Source of the DNA: Spirochaetota bacterium
GTDB taxonomy: Bacteria; Spirochaetota; Spirochaetia; DSM-27196; PWMO01
Assembly (NCBI GenBank): GCA_009908925.1
Contig: JAAAOH010000132.1
Location: 1-24,803, forward strand
DNA length: 24,803 nucleotides
Reading direction: 5' to 3'
Shown here: positions 1 through 7,640 of the stretch, one piece after another
Position numbering within the stretch: position 1 is the first letter of the stretch
Layout of the letters: every line of letters starts with the position of its first letter
Position numbers and translations under genes: made by a program
The notes under the pieces: generated by a model
Database searches by the model: none
The model's input: the letters and a program-made list of their open reading frames with translations, nothing else
Told to the model about the DNA's origin: nothing

Positions 1-666
1 CGAAGGTGGCACGCGCATCTCCATATCCGCGATGTCGACGAAGAGCGCGTGCGGGATTTCCTGCTTGAGCTCGGCGATCGCCTTCTCCCGGATGACCTCG
101 GCAATGCGGAGGGCGGGATCCTGGTCGGTGTAGAACTCCTCGGGATAGTAGAGCTCGCCCTCCTCGAGGTGTTCGAAAATTGCCGAGGTGAGCTCTTCGA
201 GGCCGGTGCCTGCCACCGCCGAGACGCGGTGAATGTCGGCGCTCGGGAGGTGAGCCGCCACGAAGCCCGCGACGTCGTCTGGGCGCGCTCTGCTGTCGTC
301 CACCTTGTTGACGGCGCACACGACCGGGACCGAGATCCCGCCGAGGAGCTCGACGAGCTCCGACTCCTCGGGACCCGCCTCCCGCGTGGCGTCGGTGACG
401 TAGAGTACGGTCTCCACCTCTTCGAGGGATTCGGTGACGAGGTCGCGCATGCGGAGGTTGAACTTACGCTCCGAGGTGTGAAAGCCCGGTGTGTCGAGGA
501 ATACGATCTGGCCGCGCCCGTCGGTGAGGATGCCGCGGATCTTGTTCCGTGTGGTCTGAGGCACCGGCGAGACGATGGAGATCTTGTGGCCGCAGAGTGC
601 GTTCAGCAGCGTCGACTTCCCCGAAGAGGGGCGGCCGACGATCGAGACAAAGCCGGAGCGTCGCAT
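1..666 (-). CDS. era: GTPase Era, ribosome assembly (3' end outside window)
   Basis: Era is an essential GTPase that binds the 3' end of 16S rRNA and helps 30S subunit maturation. The first 222 residues are visible. The G1 loop GRPSSGKST is at residues 11-19, followed by the G3 DTPGF motif and the G4 NKVD motif. Family members usually read GRPNVGKST, so the two middle residues differ here. The region before the edge (EIPHALFVDI) matches the start of the C-terminal KH domain, whose remainder is missing. The ATG at 666 is preceded by GAGGTGA/AAGGA, a usable ribosome site, and directly precedes the expected RRSGFVSIVG start. It diverges from clpP across 78 bases. The family is certain; the partial C-terminus limits the rest. 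Confidence 0.94.
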   Translation of the reverse strand, partial: MRRSGFVSIVGRPSSGKSTLLNALCGHKISIVSPVPQTTRNKIRGILTDGRGQIVFLDTPGFHTSERKFNLRMRDLVTESLEEVETVLYVTDATREAGPEESELVELLGGISVPVVCAVNKVDDSRARPDDVAGFVAAHLPSADIHRVSAVAGTGLEELTSAIFEHLEEGELYYPEEFYTDQDPALRIAEVIREKAIAELKQEIPHALFVDIADMEMRVPPS

Positions 667-671
667 CGTCC

Positions 672-700
672 TTGGATTCACCTCGCTACGCTAGTATATT
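672..700 (+). promoter_or_regulatory. Candidate sigma-70 promoter of clpP
   Basis: TTGGAT at 672-677 and TATATT at 695-700 are separated by exactly 17 bases. Transcription would start near 707, giving a leader of about 38 bases before the clpP ATG. On the opposite strand TATACT (692-697) overlaps the same -10 region and could serve era, although I see no good -35 for it. Confidence 0.5.
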
Positions 701-744
701 CCCGACTATAGCAGATCACAGCCCAGCAAGGGAGCCACCAGACA

Positions 745-1353
745 ATGATAGACGATCGAATCGTAGTGAGAAACGAAGACGACGAGCAGGAAAAAGACGA
801 GAACACCCAGGCAAACGAGCAGCTCATCCAGCGCATGCTCAAGACCCGGACCATTCTCGTGTCCGGCGAGATCAACAAGCCTCTGGCCGAGCGCGTCGTT
901 CGGCAGCTGCTGCTGCTCGAGGAGCAGAGCGATGAGCCCATCAAGGCCTTCATCGACTCCCCCGGCGGCGATGCCGATGCCGGGTATGCCATTTTCGATA
1001 TGATGCGCTTCGTGAAGCCCGAGGTTCACACCATCGGCATGGGTCTCGTTGCGAGCGCCGGCGCCATTATCCTCCTCGCCGCAGCGAAGGAGAACCGCAT
1101 CGGCCTGCCCAACTCGCACTATCTCATTCACCAGCCGCTGAGCGGCATGCGCGGTGTTGCGACCGACATCGAAATCCACGCCCGCGAGATCGAGAAGATG
1201 CGCGCTCGCATCAACAAGCTCATCTCCGAGGAAACCGGCCAACCGATGGACAAGGTCGAGAAAGACACCGACCGCGACTTCTGGATGGGAGCCGATGAGG
1301 CCAGGGAATACGGACTGATTTCCAAGATCGCGACGAGCCGCACCGAGCTCTGA
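745..1353 (+). CDS. clpP: ATP-dependent Clp protease proteolytic subunit
   Basis: ClpP forms the barrel-shaped serine peptidase that degrades proteins unfolded by ClpX, ClpA or ClpC. The 202-residue protein has the catalytic serine at S104 (VASAG), histidine at H129 (LIHQP) and aspartate at D178 (DTDRD), with the same spacing as the E. coli triad. The N-terminal 28 residues are highly acidic and unlike the usual propeptide. The active-site stretch is GLVASAG instead of the common AASMG type, which suggests a second, diverged ClpP paralogue. The ATG at 745 has AAGGGAG ten bases upstream. No clpX follows. The gene has its own promoter and is closed by a strong terminator, so it is probably monocistronic. 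Confidence 0.95.
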   Translation: MIDDRIVVRNEDDEQEKDENTQANEQLIQRMLKTRTILVSGEINKPLAERVVRQLLLLEEQSDEPIKAFIDSPGGDADAGYAIFDMMRFVKPEVHTIGMGLVASAGAIILLAAAKENRIGLPNSHYLIHQPLSGMRGVATDIEIHAREIEKMRARINKLISEETGQPMDKVEKDTDRDFWMGADEAREYGLISKIATSRTEL

Positions 1354-1362
1354 CGCACACCG

Positions 1363-1391
1363 GGGCCCGGCACACGCCGGGCCCGACTTTT
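1363..1391 (+). terminator. Intrinsic terminator of clpP
   Basis: Ten bases after the clpP stop, GGGCCCGGC (1363-1371) pairs perfectly with GCCGGGCCC (1376-1384) around an ACAC loop. GACTTTT follows. The 9-bp stem with a short T run is a classic factor-independent terminator and the strongest one in the window. Confidence 0.82.
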
Positions 1392-1487
1392 CGGGGCACA
1401 GCACACGCGGCAGTCCCGATTAATCCCCTCGCAGCACTGATCTGCCGCCGAACACAAGCAGCAGGCCGGATTTCCCCGTATCGTGGG

Positions 1488-2618
1488 GTGATGGGATACG
1501 CTCCATTTCGACCCGGGCCGCGGTTGCTTGCCCTGGCCGCCGCGACTGCAATTATGCTCGGCTGCGACGGCGACCGACAGGCCGACCACATCACCGTTCT
1601 CTCCTACAACCTACAGAACCTCTTCGACGGAATCGACGACGGCACCGAGTACACCGATTTCGACCCCTCGCGTGGCGCGTGGACCGCCGAGGCCGCCGAC
1701 GCGAAGGCCTCGCGCGTTGCCCGCGTCATCCGCCGGGCGGTTCGCGGCGGCCCCGACGTGCTCTGCCTGCAGGAGGTCGAGCACGGGCGCGTGGTGGCCG
1801 ACCTGGCCCGTGATCACCTCCGACGCCGGGGCTATCGCTACGCCGCGGTCAGCGAGACGCCCGGCTCGGCCGTGGAGGTCGCGCTCCTCTCGCGAGTGCC
1901 GATTGCCGACGCGCGGGTGCATACGCCGGTGCGGGGGTGGCCCCGGCGATTACCGGACGGAGGGGAGGCCGGCGCGATCCTCAGGCCGGTGCTCGAGGTT
2001 CGCCTCGAGACCGCGGGCGTGCCGCTTCACCTCTTCGTGAACCACTGGAAGTCGAAGTCCGGTGGGCCCCGGGAGACCGAGCCCGCGCGCCGGGCGGCGG
2101 CACGGGTGGTGGCCCGCCGAATCCGCGCCATCACGGCCGATGCCCCCGGCGCCGGGATCATCGTCTGCGGCGACCTCAACGAGTCTCCACATGCCTTCGA
2201 TGATGCCGGCGGCGCCTATCCAACCGCTCTCATGCCGCTCGGCGCCGGCGAGCCGTCGTCCGCGTCCCACGCGCTGCGGGTGTCCGGCGACCCGGCCGCG
2301 GTGCGGCGGGCGAGCCCGGCGGCGGTGCTCTATTCTCCGTGGGCCGACGCGGAGGCTCCGGGGAGCTACTACTTTCGCGGAAGCTGGCGCCGCCTCGACC
2401 ACACCCTGGTCTCCGCGGGACTGCTCGATGAGGAGGGCTGGGAATTCGCTGCCTTCGAGGTCGTGGCGCCGCCGTTTGCAACGACCGCGGACGGCCGCCC
2501 GATTGCCTCCAGGCGCCCGGGGCGTGACGGCCGCGCCGACGGCGGGGGCCGGGCGGGAGGGGGAGGCTTTTCGGATCACCTGCCGGTGTTGCTCAGCCTG
2601 AGGCGCCGGACGGAGTGA
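1488..2618 (+). CDS. Secreted endonuclease/exonuclease/phosphatase-fold lipoprotein
   Basis: This belongs to the EEP superfamily (DNase I/exonuclease III/phosphoesterase fold), metal-dependent enzymes that cut phosphodiester or phosphate-ester bonds. Family motifs appear in order: LSYNLQNLF (residues 38-46), LQEVE (94-98) with the metal-binding glutamate, NHWKSK (185-190), CGDLNES (227-233) and the final SDHLP (362-366). A hydrophobic N-terminus ending in MLGC makes C26 a likely lipidation site, so the enzyme would sit outside the cytoplasm. The start may be the GTG at 1488 or the adjacent ATG at 1491; neither has a strong ribosome site. Substrate (DNA, RNA or a phospholipid) cannot be told. 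The 3' end overlaps the convergent glycosylase gene by 26 bases. Confidence 0.82.
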   Translation: MMGYAPFRPGPRLLALAAATAIMLGCDGDRQADHITVLSYNLQNLFDGIDDGTEYTDFDPSRGAWTAEAADAKASRVARVIRRAVRGGPDVLCLQEVEHGRVVADLARDHLRRRGYRYAAVSETPGSAVEVALLSRVPIADARVHTPVRGWPRRLPDGGEAGAILRPVLEVRLETAGVPLHLFVNHWKSKSGGPRETEPARRAAARVVARRIRAITADAPGAGIIVCGDLNESPHAFDDAGGAYPTALMPLGAGEPSSASHALRVSGDPAAVRRASPAAVLYSPWADAEAPGSYYFRGSWRRLDHTLVSAGLLDEEGWEFAAFEVVAPPFATTADGRPIASRRPGRDGRADGGGRAGGGGFSDHLPVLLSLRRRTE

Positions 2619-3486
2619 GGGGCCACACGCCGAGGTCCTCGAGCTCGCGGGTTGCGGCCTCGGCCCAGCCGCGGTTTGCGCGCGGGCTTGCGGGACTCGG
2701 GTGGAGAACGCGGCCGATCCGCGGTCGGGGCCGGGTGCTCTCCGCGGGCCCGGGGTCACCCGTGCGGTGGACGCCGCCGTGCGCGGGAGGTGCGGCCGCC
2801 AGCGCCGTCCGGATCCTCGTCTCGGCGAAGCCTCCCACGCCGATGACCCATTCCGGCTCGAGCGCCGCGACGAGGCGCGTGAGATGCTCGTCGCAGGCGC
2901 GGAAGAGGGCGTCCCGCTCTGCGGCGCGGAGTTTGTCCGGGGTTCGGTTCCGCCCCGATTCCTCGAGGAACAGAAGCGGGCAGTAGTTCGCCACGAAATG
3001 GCGTGAGAAAAAGCGGTCGGGCGTGCCGAAACGCCCGCGGAAGAGTCCCCACAGCCTGCGCCCGCTGACCTCGCTCCGGCTCGTCTCGAAGCCGTCCACC
3101 GGTCGCTTCGGGTGTTCCTGTGGCGGCCGTCCGATCTCGCCTTGGATGCCGAGCCAGTCCCGCACCGTCTCGACCTCACCGAAGGGTACACCGGTCTGCG
3201 CCATACCCCACGGGCCGGGATTCATCCCGACGAACACGACGCGGGCGCGGTCCGGGGCGTATCGGAGGATGTAATCTTCATGCGCAGCCCAGGCATAGCT
3301 GAGGGGATTGTACACGTGGGTGACGGGCGCGCCGAAGGATAGCTCCTTGACGAGGGCGCACAAGTTGGCGGCCGCTTCGCGAACGGAGGCCGCGGCGGGC
3401 CGGGGATCGCCGATCGGGGCGTCGGCGCGATGGTGCCGGGAATCGCCGCCGCCCGCGTCTCGCCCCCGGGGATCGCCGGCGGTCAT
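2593..3486 (-). CDS. SMUG1-type uracil-DNA glycosylase
   Basis: SMUG1 (single-strand-selective monofunctional uracil-DNA glycosylase) removes uracil and oxidised pyrimidines from DNA to start base-excision repair. The protein (297 residues) has the signature GMNPGPWGMAQTG at 87-99, continuing into VPFGEV. It also has NYCPL at 167-171 and HPSPASP at 262-268, which carries the catalytic-loop histidine H262. The N-terminal 35 residues are low-complexity and may not all be translated. The ATG at 3486 overlaps the rmuC stop as ATGA, so translation is probably coupled to rmuC. Bacterial SMUG1 is less widespread than Ung, but the motifs make this assignment firm. It ends 26 bases inside the convergent EEP gene. 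Confidence 0.9.
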   Translation of the reverse strand: MTAGDPRGRDAGGGDSRHHRADAPIGDPRPAAASVREAAANLCALVKELSFGAPVTHVYNPLSYAWAAHEDYILRYAPDRARVVFVGMNPGPWGMAQTGVPFGEVETVRDWLGIQGEIGRPPQEHPKRPVDGFETSRSEVSGRRLWGLFRGRFGTPDRFFSRHFVANYCPLLFLEESGRNRTPDKLRAAERDALFRACDEHLTRLVAALEPEWVIGVGGFAETRIRTALAAAPPAHGGVHRTGDPGPAESTRPRPRIGRVLHPSPASPRANRGWAEAATRELEDLGVWPLTPSGASG

Positions 3487-4394
3487 CGTGTTTCCTCCTC
3501 CTGCGACACGTCGAGCTTCTGCGCGAGTCGGTCCACCCGCTCGTCCACTTCGGAGAGTGCCTTTTGCAGGTTCTTCAGATGCGTCTGTGCGACCGAGAGG
3601 GACTTGGCAAGCTCGGTGCCCTCGGTGCGGGCGGCGGTGAAGCGTGAGAGCAGCGTGCGGGCATCCTTGCTGATTGCAAATCCGCGAAGTCCGTAGGCGA
3701 CAGTCTGCAGATAGAGAAAGAGGGTGGACGGGCTCACCGGCACCACGCCACGGCCCATCGCTTCGCCGAGGAGATCATCACCCTGGTCCACGAAAACGAA
3801 CTGATAGACGCGCTCGGAGGGAATGTACATGAGGGCGAAGCCGAGGGTGCCCTCGTCGGGGCGAATGTAGCGCTCTGCGATGTCGTTGACGTGGCGCATG
3901 AAGGCGGTGCGAAGCTCGCCACGTCCGCCGGCGCCCCGCGAGCCGCCGCTTCGCGCCCCCGCGCCCCGGCTGCCGGCGGTGCCCCGCGAGCCGCGTGCGT
4001 CGGCCTCCTTCTCCATGGCGCGCTTGGCCGCCTCGAAGGGAAACTTCGCATCGACGGGGACCATGTAGCGTCCGAGCTTCACCACTGCGTCTACCCGGGT
4101 ACCTTCGCGGAAGGAGTACTGCAGCTCGAAGGTGCCCTTCGGAAGCCAATCCTCGAGAAGGCGGGAGAGCAGGGTCTCACCGACCGCACCGCGCGACTGC
4201 GGCACCGAGAACACCTGCTCGAGCTCCGAGAGGGAGCGCGAGACGTCCTCGAGGCGGGAGAGCACTCCGGCCTCGTCGCCGGCAGGAGCCCGACGGCGGC
4301 GGAGCAGCACGACGAGAAGGACGAGCAGAAGCACGAGGATGATTCCGAACGCGAACGCGGCCATGGTTTGCGGGGTAAGCGCTGACTCCGGCAT
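3483..4394 (-). CDS. rmuC: DNA recombination protein RmuC
   Basis: RmuC proteins carry a restriction-endonuclease-like domain and limit rearrangements at DNA ends and inverted repeats. Residues 12-32 form one membrane segment. A short coiled coil follows (about 42-62), then the RmuC domain with GAVGE (69-73) and VDAKFP (114-119), running to a C-terminal coiled coil (260-295). At 303 residues it is shorter than typical RmuC because the long N-terminal coiled coil is nearly absent. Residues 133-159 are a Gly/Arg/Ser/Ala-rich insertion inside the domain. The gene is followed directly by the SMUG1 gene (4-base overlap), suggesting a DNA-maintenance operon. It diverges from argJ. Confidence 0.92.
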   Translation of the reverse strand: MPESALTPQTMAAFAFGIILVLLLVLLVVLLRRRRAPAGDEAGVLSRLEDVSRSLSELEQVFSVPQSRGAVGETLLSRLLEDWLPKGTFELQYSFREGTRVDAVVKLGRYMVPVDAKFPFEAAKRAMEKEADARGSRGTAGSRGAGARSGGSRGAGGRGELRTAFMRHVNDIAERYIRPDEGTLGFALMYIPSERVYQFVFVDQGDDLLGEAMGRGVVPVSPSTLFLYLQTVAYGLRGFAISKDARTLLSRFTAARTEGTELAKSLSVAQTHLKNLQKALSEVDERVDRLAQKLDVSQEEETR

Positions 4395-4422
4395 GCGCCC
4401 ATCCTACCGCCCCGCGCTCGGC

Positions 4423-4451
4423 TTGCAAAGCACATCCAATCGTACTATAAA
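4423..4451 (+). promoter_or_regulatory. Strong sigma-70-like promoter of argJ/bat operon
   Basis: TTGCAA (4423-4428), a 17-base spacer and TATAAA (4446-4451) closely match the housekeeping consensus, which stands out in G+C-rich DNA. Transcription would begin around 4458. The in-frame ATG at 4451 lies inside the -10 element, so it cannot be the translation start if this promoter is used. Confidence 0.6.
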
Positions 4452-4489
4452 TGGGCGGAATGGCGGTGTTCACCAGTGAGAGGGAGTAT

Positions 4490-5740
4490 GTGAACACCCT
4501 GACCCCCCGGTCTGTCCTGCCGGAGGGGTTTCGGGTTTCAACAACCCGCCTGACCTTCGTAGCGCGCGAGCGACCAAGCGAAGAACCGTATGCCATGAAC
4601 CTGGCCCTGCTGCTGGCCGACGAGCCGACGCAGGTGTTCGCCGGAGCGTTTACCTCCAACCGGGTTACCGGCGCGCCGGTTCAGATCGCGCGGGCGCGAA
4701 TGGAACGCGAGACGATGCAGGCGGTCCTCGTCAACAACAAGATAGCGAACGTGTGCGCGCCCACGGGAAAACAGGACGCGCTCGGTCTCACCGAAGAGCT
4801 CGCCCGCAGGCTCGCGCTCGATCCCGAAGACTGCCTGTCGGCATCCACCGGCGTCATCGGCTGGTCTCTTCCCCTGCCCGAGATGAAGGCGGCGCTCCCC
4901 GAGCTTGCCGCCGGACTCCACGACGGGTCCTGCGTCGACGTGGCGCAGGCGATCATGACCACCGACTCCTTCCCCAAGGTGCGCCACGCGGAGGTCGGTG
5001 CCGGGCGCATCGTGGCTGTCGCCAAGGGCGCCGGAATGGTGGAGCCGAACCTCGGCACGATGCTGGTGTTCATCCTCACCGACGTCACCATCTCCCGCGA
5101 AGAGCTCCGCCGGGCCCTTTCAGAGGTCGTTGACGGCAGCTTCAACAGCATCAGCATCGACGGCGATCAGAGCACCAGCGATATGGTGCTCGCGATGAGC
5201 TCCAGGCGTAAACCGCCGGTTGATCGCGAGACGTTCCGCGTGGGGCTTAATCGGGTGTGTCGCGAGCTTGCCGCCGACATCGTACGAAACGGCGAGGGCA
5301 CGGGACACGTCATTCGGGTGCGCGTCGACGGTGCGCCGAGCGCCGATGAGGCAAAGGCGGTCGGGAAGGCGGTGGTGAACTCCCCGCTGGTAAAGGCGGC
5401 GGTGTACGGAAACGATCCCAATGTCGGCCGCATCGTATCTGCGGTCGGTGATTACGCCGGAAACACCGGGCTTCCTCTGGATGTGGAGCGGATGCGCGTT
5501 AGAGTAGGGGAGGAGACCGTCTTCGAGGCCGGTGCGTTCGCGCTCGACCGGGAGAAGGAAAGCCGGCTGTCGGAGTATCTTTCGGCGGCATCCACCGACC
5601 CCGCCGCCGTCGGCTATCCCCGCCACGAGCTCGAGGTGGTCATCAGTATTTCGCTTGACAGTGGCGGCGGATCCGCGCAGGTGCTCGGTTCCGATCTCTC
5701 CTACGAGTACGTGCGAGAGAACGCCGATTACAGAACGTGA
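4490..5740 (+). CDS. argJ: Bifunctional ornithine acetyltransferase / N-acetylglutamate synthase
   Basis: ArgJ moves the acetyl group from N-acetylornithine to glutamate, closing the acetyl cycle of arginine synthesis. It self-cleaves before a catalytic threonine. With a GTG start at 4490 the protein has 416 residues. STGVIG is at 119-124. The cleavage region KGAGMVEPNLGTML has T190 as the new N-terminus, with glycine in front where alanine is common. The C-terminus ENADYRT is typical of the family. The usual NSGNANA segment is changed to NNKIAN (82-87). I chose GTG 4490 because GAGG lies six bases upstream and ATG 4451 falls in the promoter; ATG 4460 is also possible. Only ten bases separate it from moxR, so it likely leads the bat operon. 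Confidence 0.93.
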   Translation: MNTLTPRSVLPEGFRVSTTRLTFVARERPSEEPYAMNLALLLADEPTQVFAGAFTSNRVTGAPVQIARARMERETMQAVLVNNKIANVCAPTGKQDALGLTEELARRLALDPEDCLSASTGVIGWSLPLPEMKAALPELAAGLHDGSCVDVAQAIMTTDSFPKVRHAEVGAGRIVAVAKGAGMVEPNLGTMLVFILTDVTISREELRRALSEVVDGSFNSISIDGDQSTSDMVLAMSSRRKPPVDRETFRVGLNRVCRELAADIVRNGEGTGHVIRVRVDGAPSADEAKAVGKAVVNSPLVKAAVYGNDPNVGRIVSAVGDYAGNTGLPLDVERMRVRVGEETVFEAGAFALDREKESRLSEYLSAASTDPAAVGYPRHELEVVISISLDSGGGSAQVLGSDLSYEYVRENADYRT

Positions 5741-5750
5741 GAGATGCAAT

Positions 5751-6740
5751 ATGAGTGAGCTTCAGTCGACCCAGGCCAACGCGGAGATCCGGGAGGCGAG
5801 CAACATGCTCGCGCGGGTGCGTGACGAGGTCTCCCGCGCGGTGGTGGGCCAGGCCGAGATGATAGACGGATTGTTGATGGGCGTTCTCGCCAACGGGCAC
5901 GTGCTTCTCGAGGGCGTGCCGGGGCTTGCGAAGACCCTGGCGGTGAAGACGATCAGCGCGGTGATCGATTCGAGCTTCAAGCGCATACAGTTCACCCCCG
6001 ATCTCCTGCCGGCGGACCTGGTGGGAAACATGGTCTATCGCCAGCAGACCGGGGAGTTCGTGCCTCGCAAGGGACCGGTGTTCTCCAACATCGTTCTTGC
6101 GGACGAAATAAACCGCGCGCCGGCAAAGGTGCAGTCGGCGCTTCTCGAGTCGATGGAGGAGCGTCAGGTGACCATAGGCGACCAGACCTACGGGCTGCCG
6201 GAGCCCTTCTTCGTGCTCGCCACGCAGAACCCCATCGAGCAGGAGGGTACCTATCCTCTGCCGGAGGCGCAGCTCGACCGCTTCATCATGAAGCTCACCG
6301 TCAATTACCCGAGCGCCGAGGAGGAGCTCTCTATCCTCAGGCGTATCGGCGTCCAGCAGGAGGTCGAGCTCAAGCCGGTGCTCTTCCGTCCCGACATCCG
6401 CAGGCTCAAGGACATCGTGTCCCGGATTTCGGTGGATGAGCGGATCGAGGAGTACATCGTCGCCCTTGTGACCGCCTCCCGTGAGACGAGCCGGGGTGGG
6501 CATTCGTTCTCGCGCTACATCGAGTTCGGCGCCTCGCCGCGAGCGACGATCTACCTCTATCGCTGTGCAAAGGTGAAAGCCCTGTTCGAGGGGCGCGATT
6601 ATGTGGTGCCGGAAGACGTGAAGTCGATCTCCCGGCCGGTGCTCCGTCATCGTATCGTTCTCTCCTACGAGGCGGAGGCCGAGGAGCTTACGACCGACGA
6701 CGTGGTGAACTACCTTCTCTCGGCGGTGCCGGTCCCCTAG
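5751..6740 (+). CDS. moxR: MoxR-family AAA+ ATPase
   Basis: MoxR ATPases act as chaperones that assemble or activate partner complexes, usually encoded beside DUF58 and von Willebrand A proteins. The 329-residue protein has Walker A GVPGLAKT at 55-62, Walker B IVLADE at 114-119, sensor ATQN (N160) and the EAQLDRF arginine region at 172-178. These are all intact, so it should hydrolyse ATP. The C-terminal lid helices fill residues 210-329. The frame is open far upstream into argJ, but the ATG at 5751, after GAGAG and ten bases past the argJ stop, gives the standard MoxR length. It is the first gene of the Bat cluster proper. Confidence 0.95.
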   Translation: MSELQSTQANAEIREASNMLARVRDEVSRAVVGQAEMIDGLLMGVLANGHVLLEGVPGLAKTLAVKTISAVIDSSFKRIQFTPDLLPADLVGNMVYRQQTGEFVPRKGPVFSNIVLADEINRAPAKVQSALLESMEERQVTIGDQTYGLPEPFFVLATQNPIEQEGTYPLPEAQLDRFIMKLTVNYPSAEEELSILRRIGVQQEVELKPVLFRPDIRRLKDIVSRISVDERIEEYIVALVTASRETSRGGHSFSRYIEFGASPRATIYLYRCAKVKALFEGRDYVVPEDVKSISRPVLRHRIVLSYEAEAEELTTDDVVNYLLSAVPVP

Positions 6741-6767
6741 GACCGACGCGCCGACCGGTACGCTTTC

Positions 6768-7640
6768 ATGGACCGAGCGCGGATCCTCTCCCGTGTAAAA
6801 CAACTGCAGCTTCTCTCAAACAGACTCGTCGAGAGTCTCCTTGCGGGGAACTACCGCTCTGTGTTCAAGGGACCCGGCATCGAGTTCGACGAGGTGCGGG
6901 AGTACGTCGAGGGCGACGATGCGCGTCTCATCGACTGGAACGTAAGCGCGCGAATGGCAAGCGCCTTCTCCAAGACGTATCGCGAGGAGCGCGAGCTCAC
7001 CCTGTTCATGATCGCCGACCTCTCCGGCTCGCTCAACGTCGGCGCCCGGCATGAGTCACGTCGGGAAGTGCAGAGCATCCTGTTTTCGCTGCTGACGTTT
7101 GCGGCGGTGCAAAACAACGACAAGGTAGGAGCTGTCTTTTTCACCGATCGCATCGAGCACTGGGTCCCCCCCGTAAAGGGCAGGAAGCACGCGACGCGAC
7201 TCGTGGAGGACATGATTGCCTTCGAGCCACAGGGTGCGGGCTCCGATCTCTCCCTGGCGCTCAGGGCGGCGGGAGAGGCGCTGAAGCGGCGCGGCATCTG
7301 CGTGGTCCTCTCCGACTTCAAGACGACCGGGTACCTCAGGGAGCTGAGCCTTCTCGCACGGCGCCACGACGTGATAGCGGTCCGCATTTATGATCCCATG
7401 GACCTGGAGTATCCGCGCACCGGACTCGTGCAGCTCGAGGACCCGGAGACAGGGCGCACCATACTCGCCACGGGGCGTTCACGAAAGTTCAGGAAGCAGT
7501 ACCGCGAATACTGGGAAGTTCAACGGCTGCAGTGGCAGCGGGACTGCCGCCGCCGCGGCATCGCAACGCTCGAGGTATCCACCGAAGACGACCCCGTGGG
7601 CCGCCTCATCGAGTTCTTTCGCAGGAGGAAGTCCCGATGA
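6768..7640 (+). CDS. DUF58 domain protein (Bat cluster)
   Basis: DUF58 proteins are cytosolic von Willebrand-A-like proteins that almost always pair with MoxR. Residues 27-62 carry the family signature: GNYRSVFKGPG, then EFDEVREY, then GDDARLIDWN and SAR. The metal-site motif DLSGS (84-88) is a complete DxSxS. The protein has 290 residues with no signal or membrane segment. It starts 27 bases after moxR, and its TGA overlaps the next ATG. Its biochemical role is unknown; the context suggests it is the MoxR substrate or adaptor. Confidence 0.92.
   Translation: MDRARILSRVKQLQLLSNRLVESLLAGNYRSVFKGPGIEFDEVREYVEGDDARLIDWNVSARMASAFSKTYREERELTLFMIADLSGSLNVGARHESRREVQSILFSLLTFAAVQNNDKVGAVFFTDRIEHWVPPVKGRKHATRLVEDMIAFEPQGAGSDLSLALRAAGEALKRRGICVVLSDFKTTGYLRELSLLARRHDVIAVRIYDPMDLEYPRTGLVQLEDPETGRTILATGRSRKFRKQYREYWEVQRLQWQRDCRRRGIATLEVSTEDDPVGRLIEFFRRRKSR

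Noticed and set aside
1950..3191. Minus-strand frame of 413 codons spanning the EEP and SMUG1 genes
   Set aside because: It is in a different frame from SMUG1 and has a repetitive Arg/Ser/Pro translation with no motif.
5532..5750. N-terminal extension of MoxR into argJ
   Set aside because: The extra 73 residues lie over the conserved ArgJ C-terminus and do not resemble MoxR. ATG 5751 gives the standard length.
5643..6803. Minus-strand frame of 386 codons opposite moxR
   Set aside because: Antisense shadow of a MoxR gene that carries all its AAA+ motifs on the plus strand.
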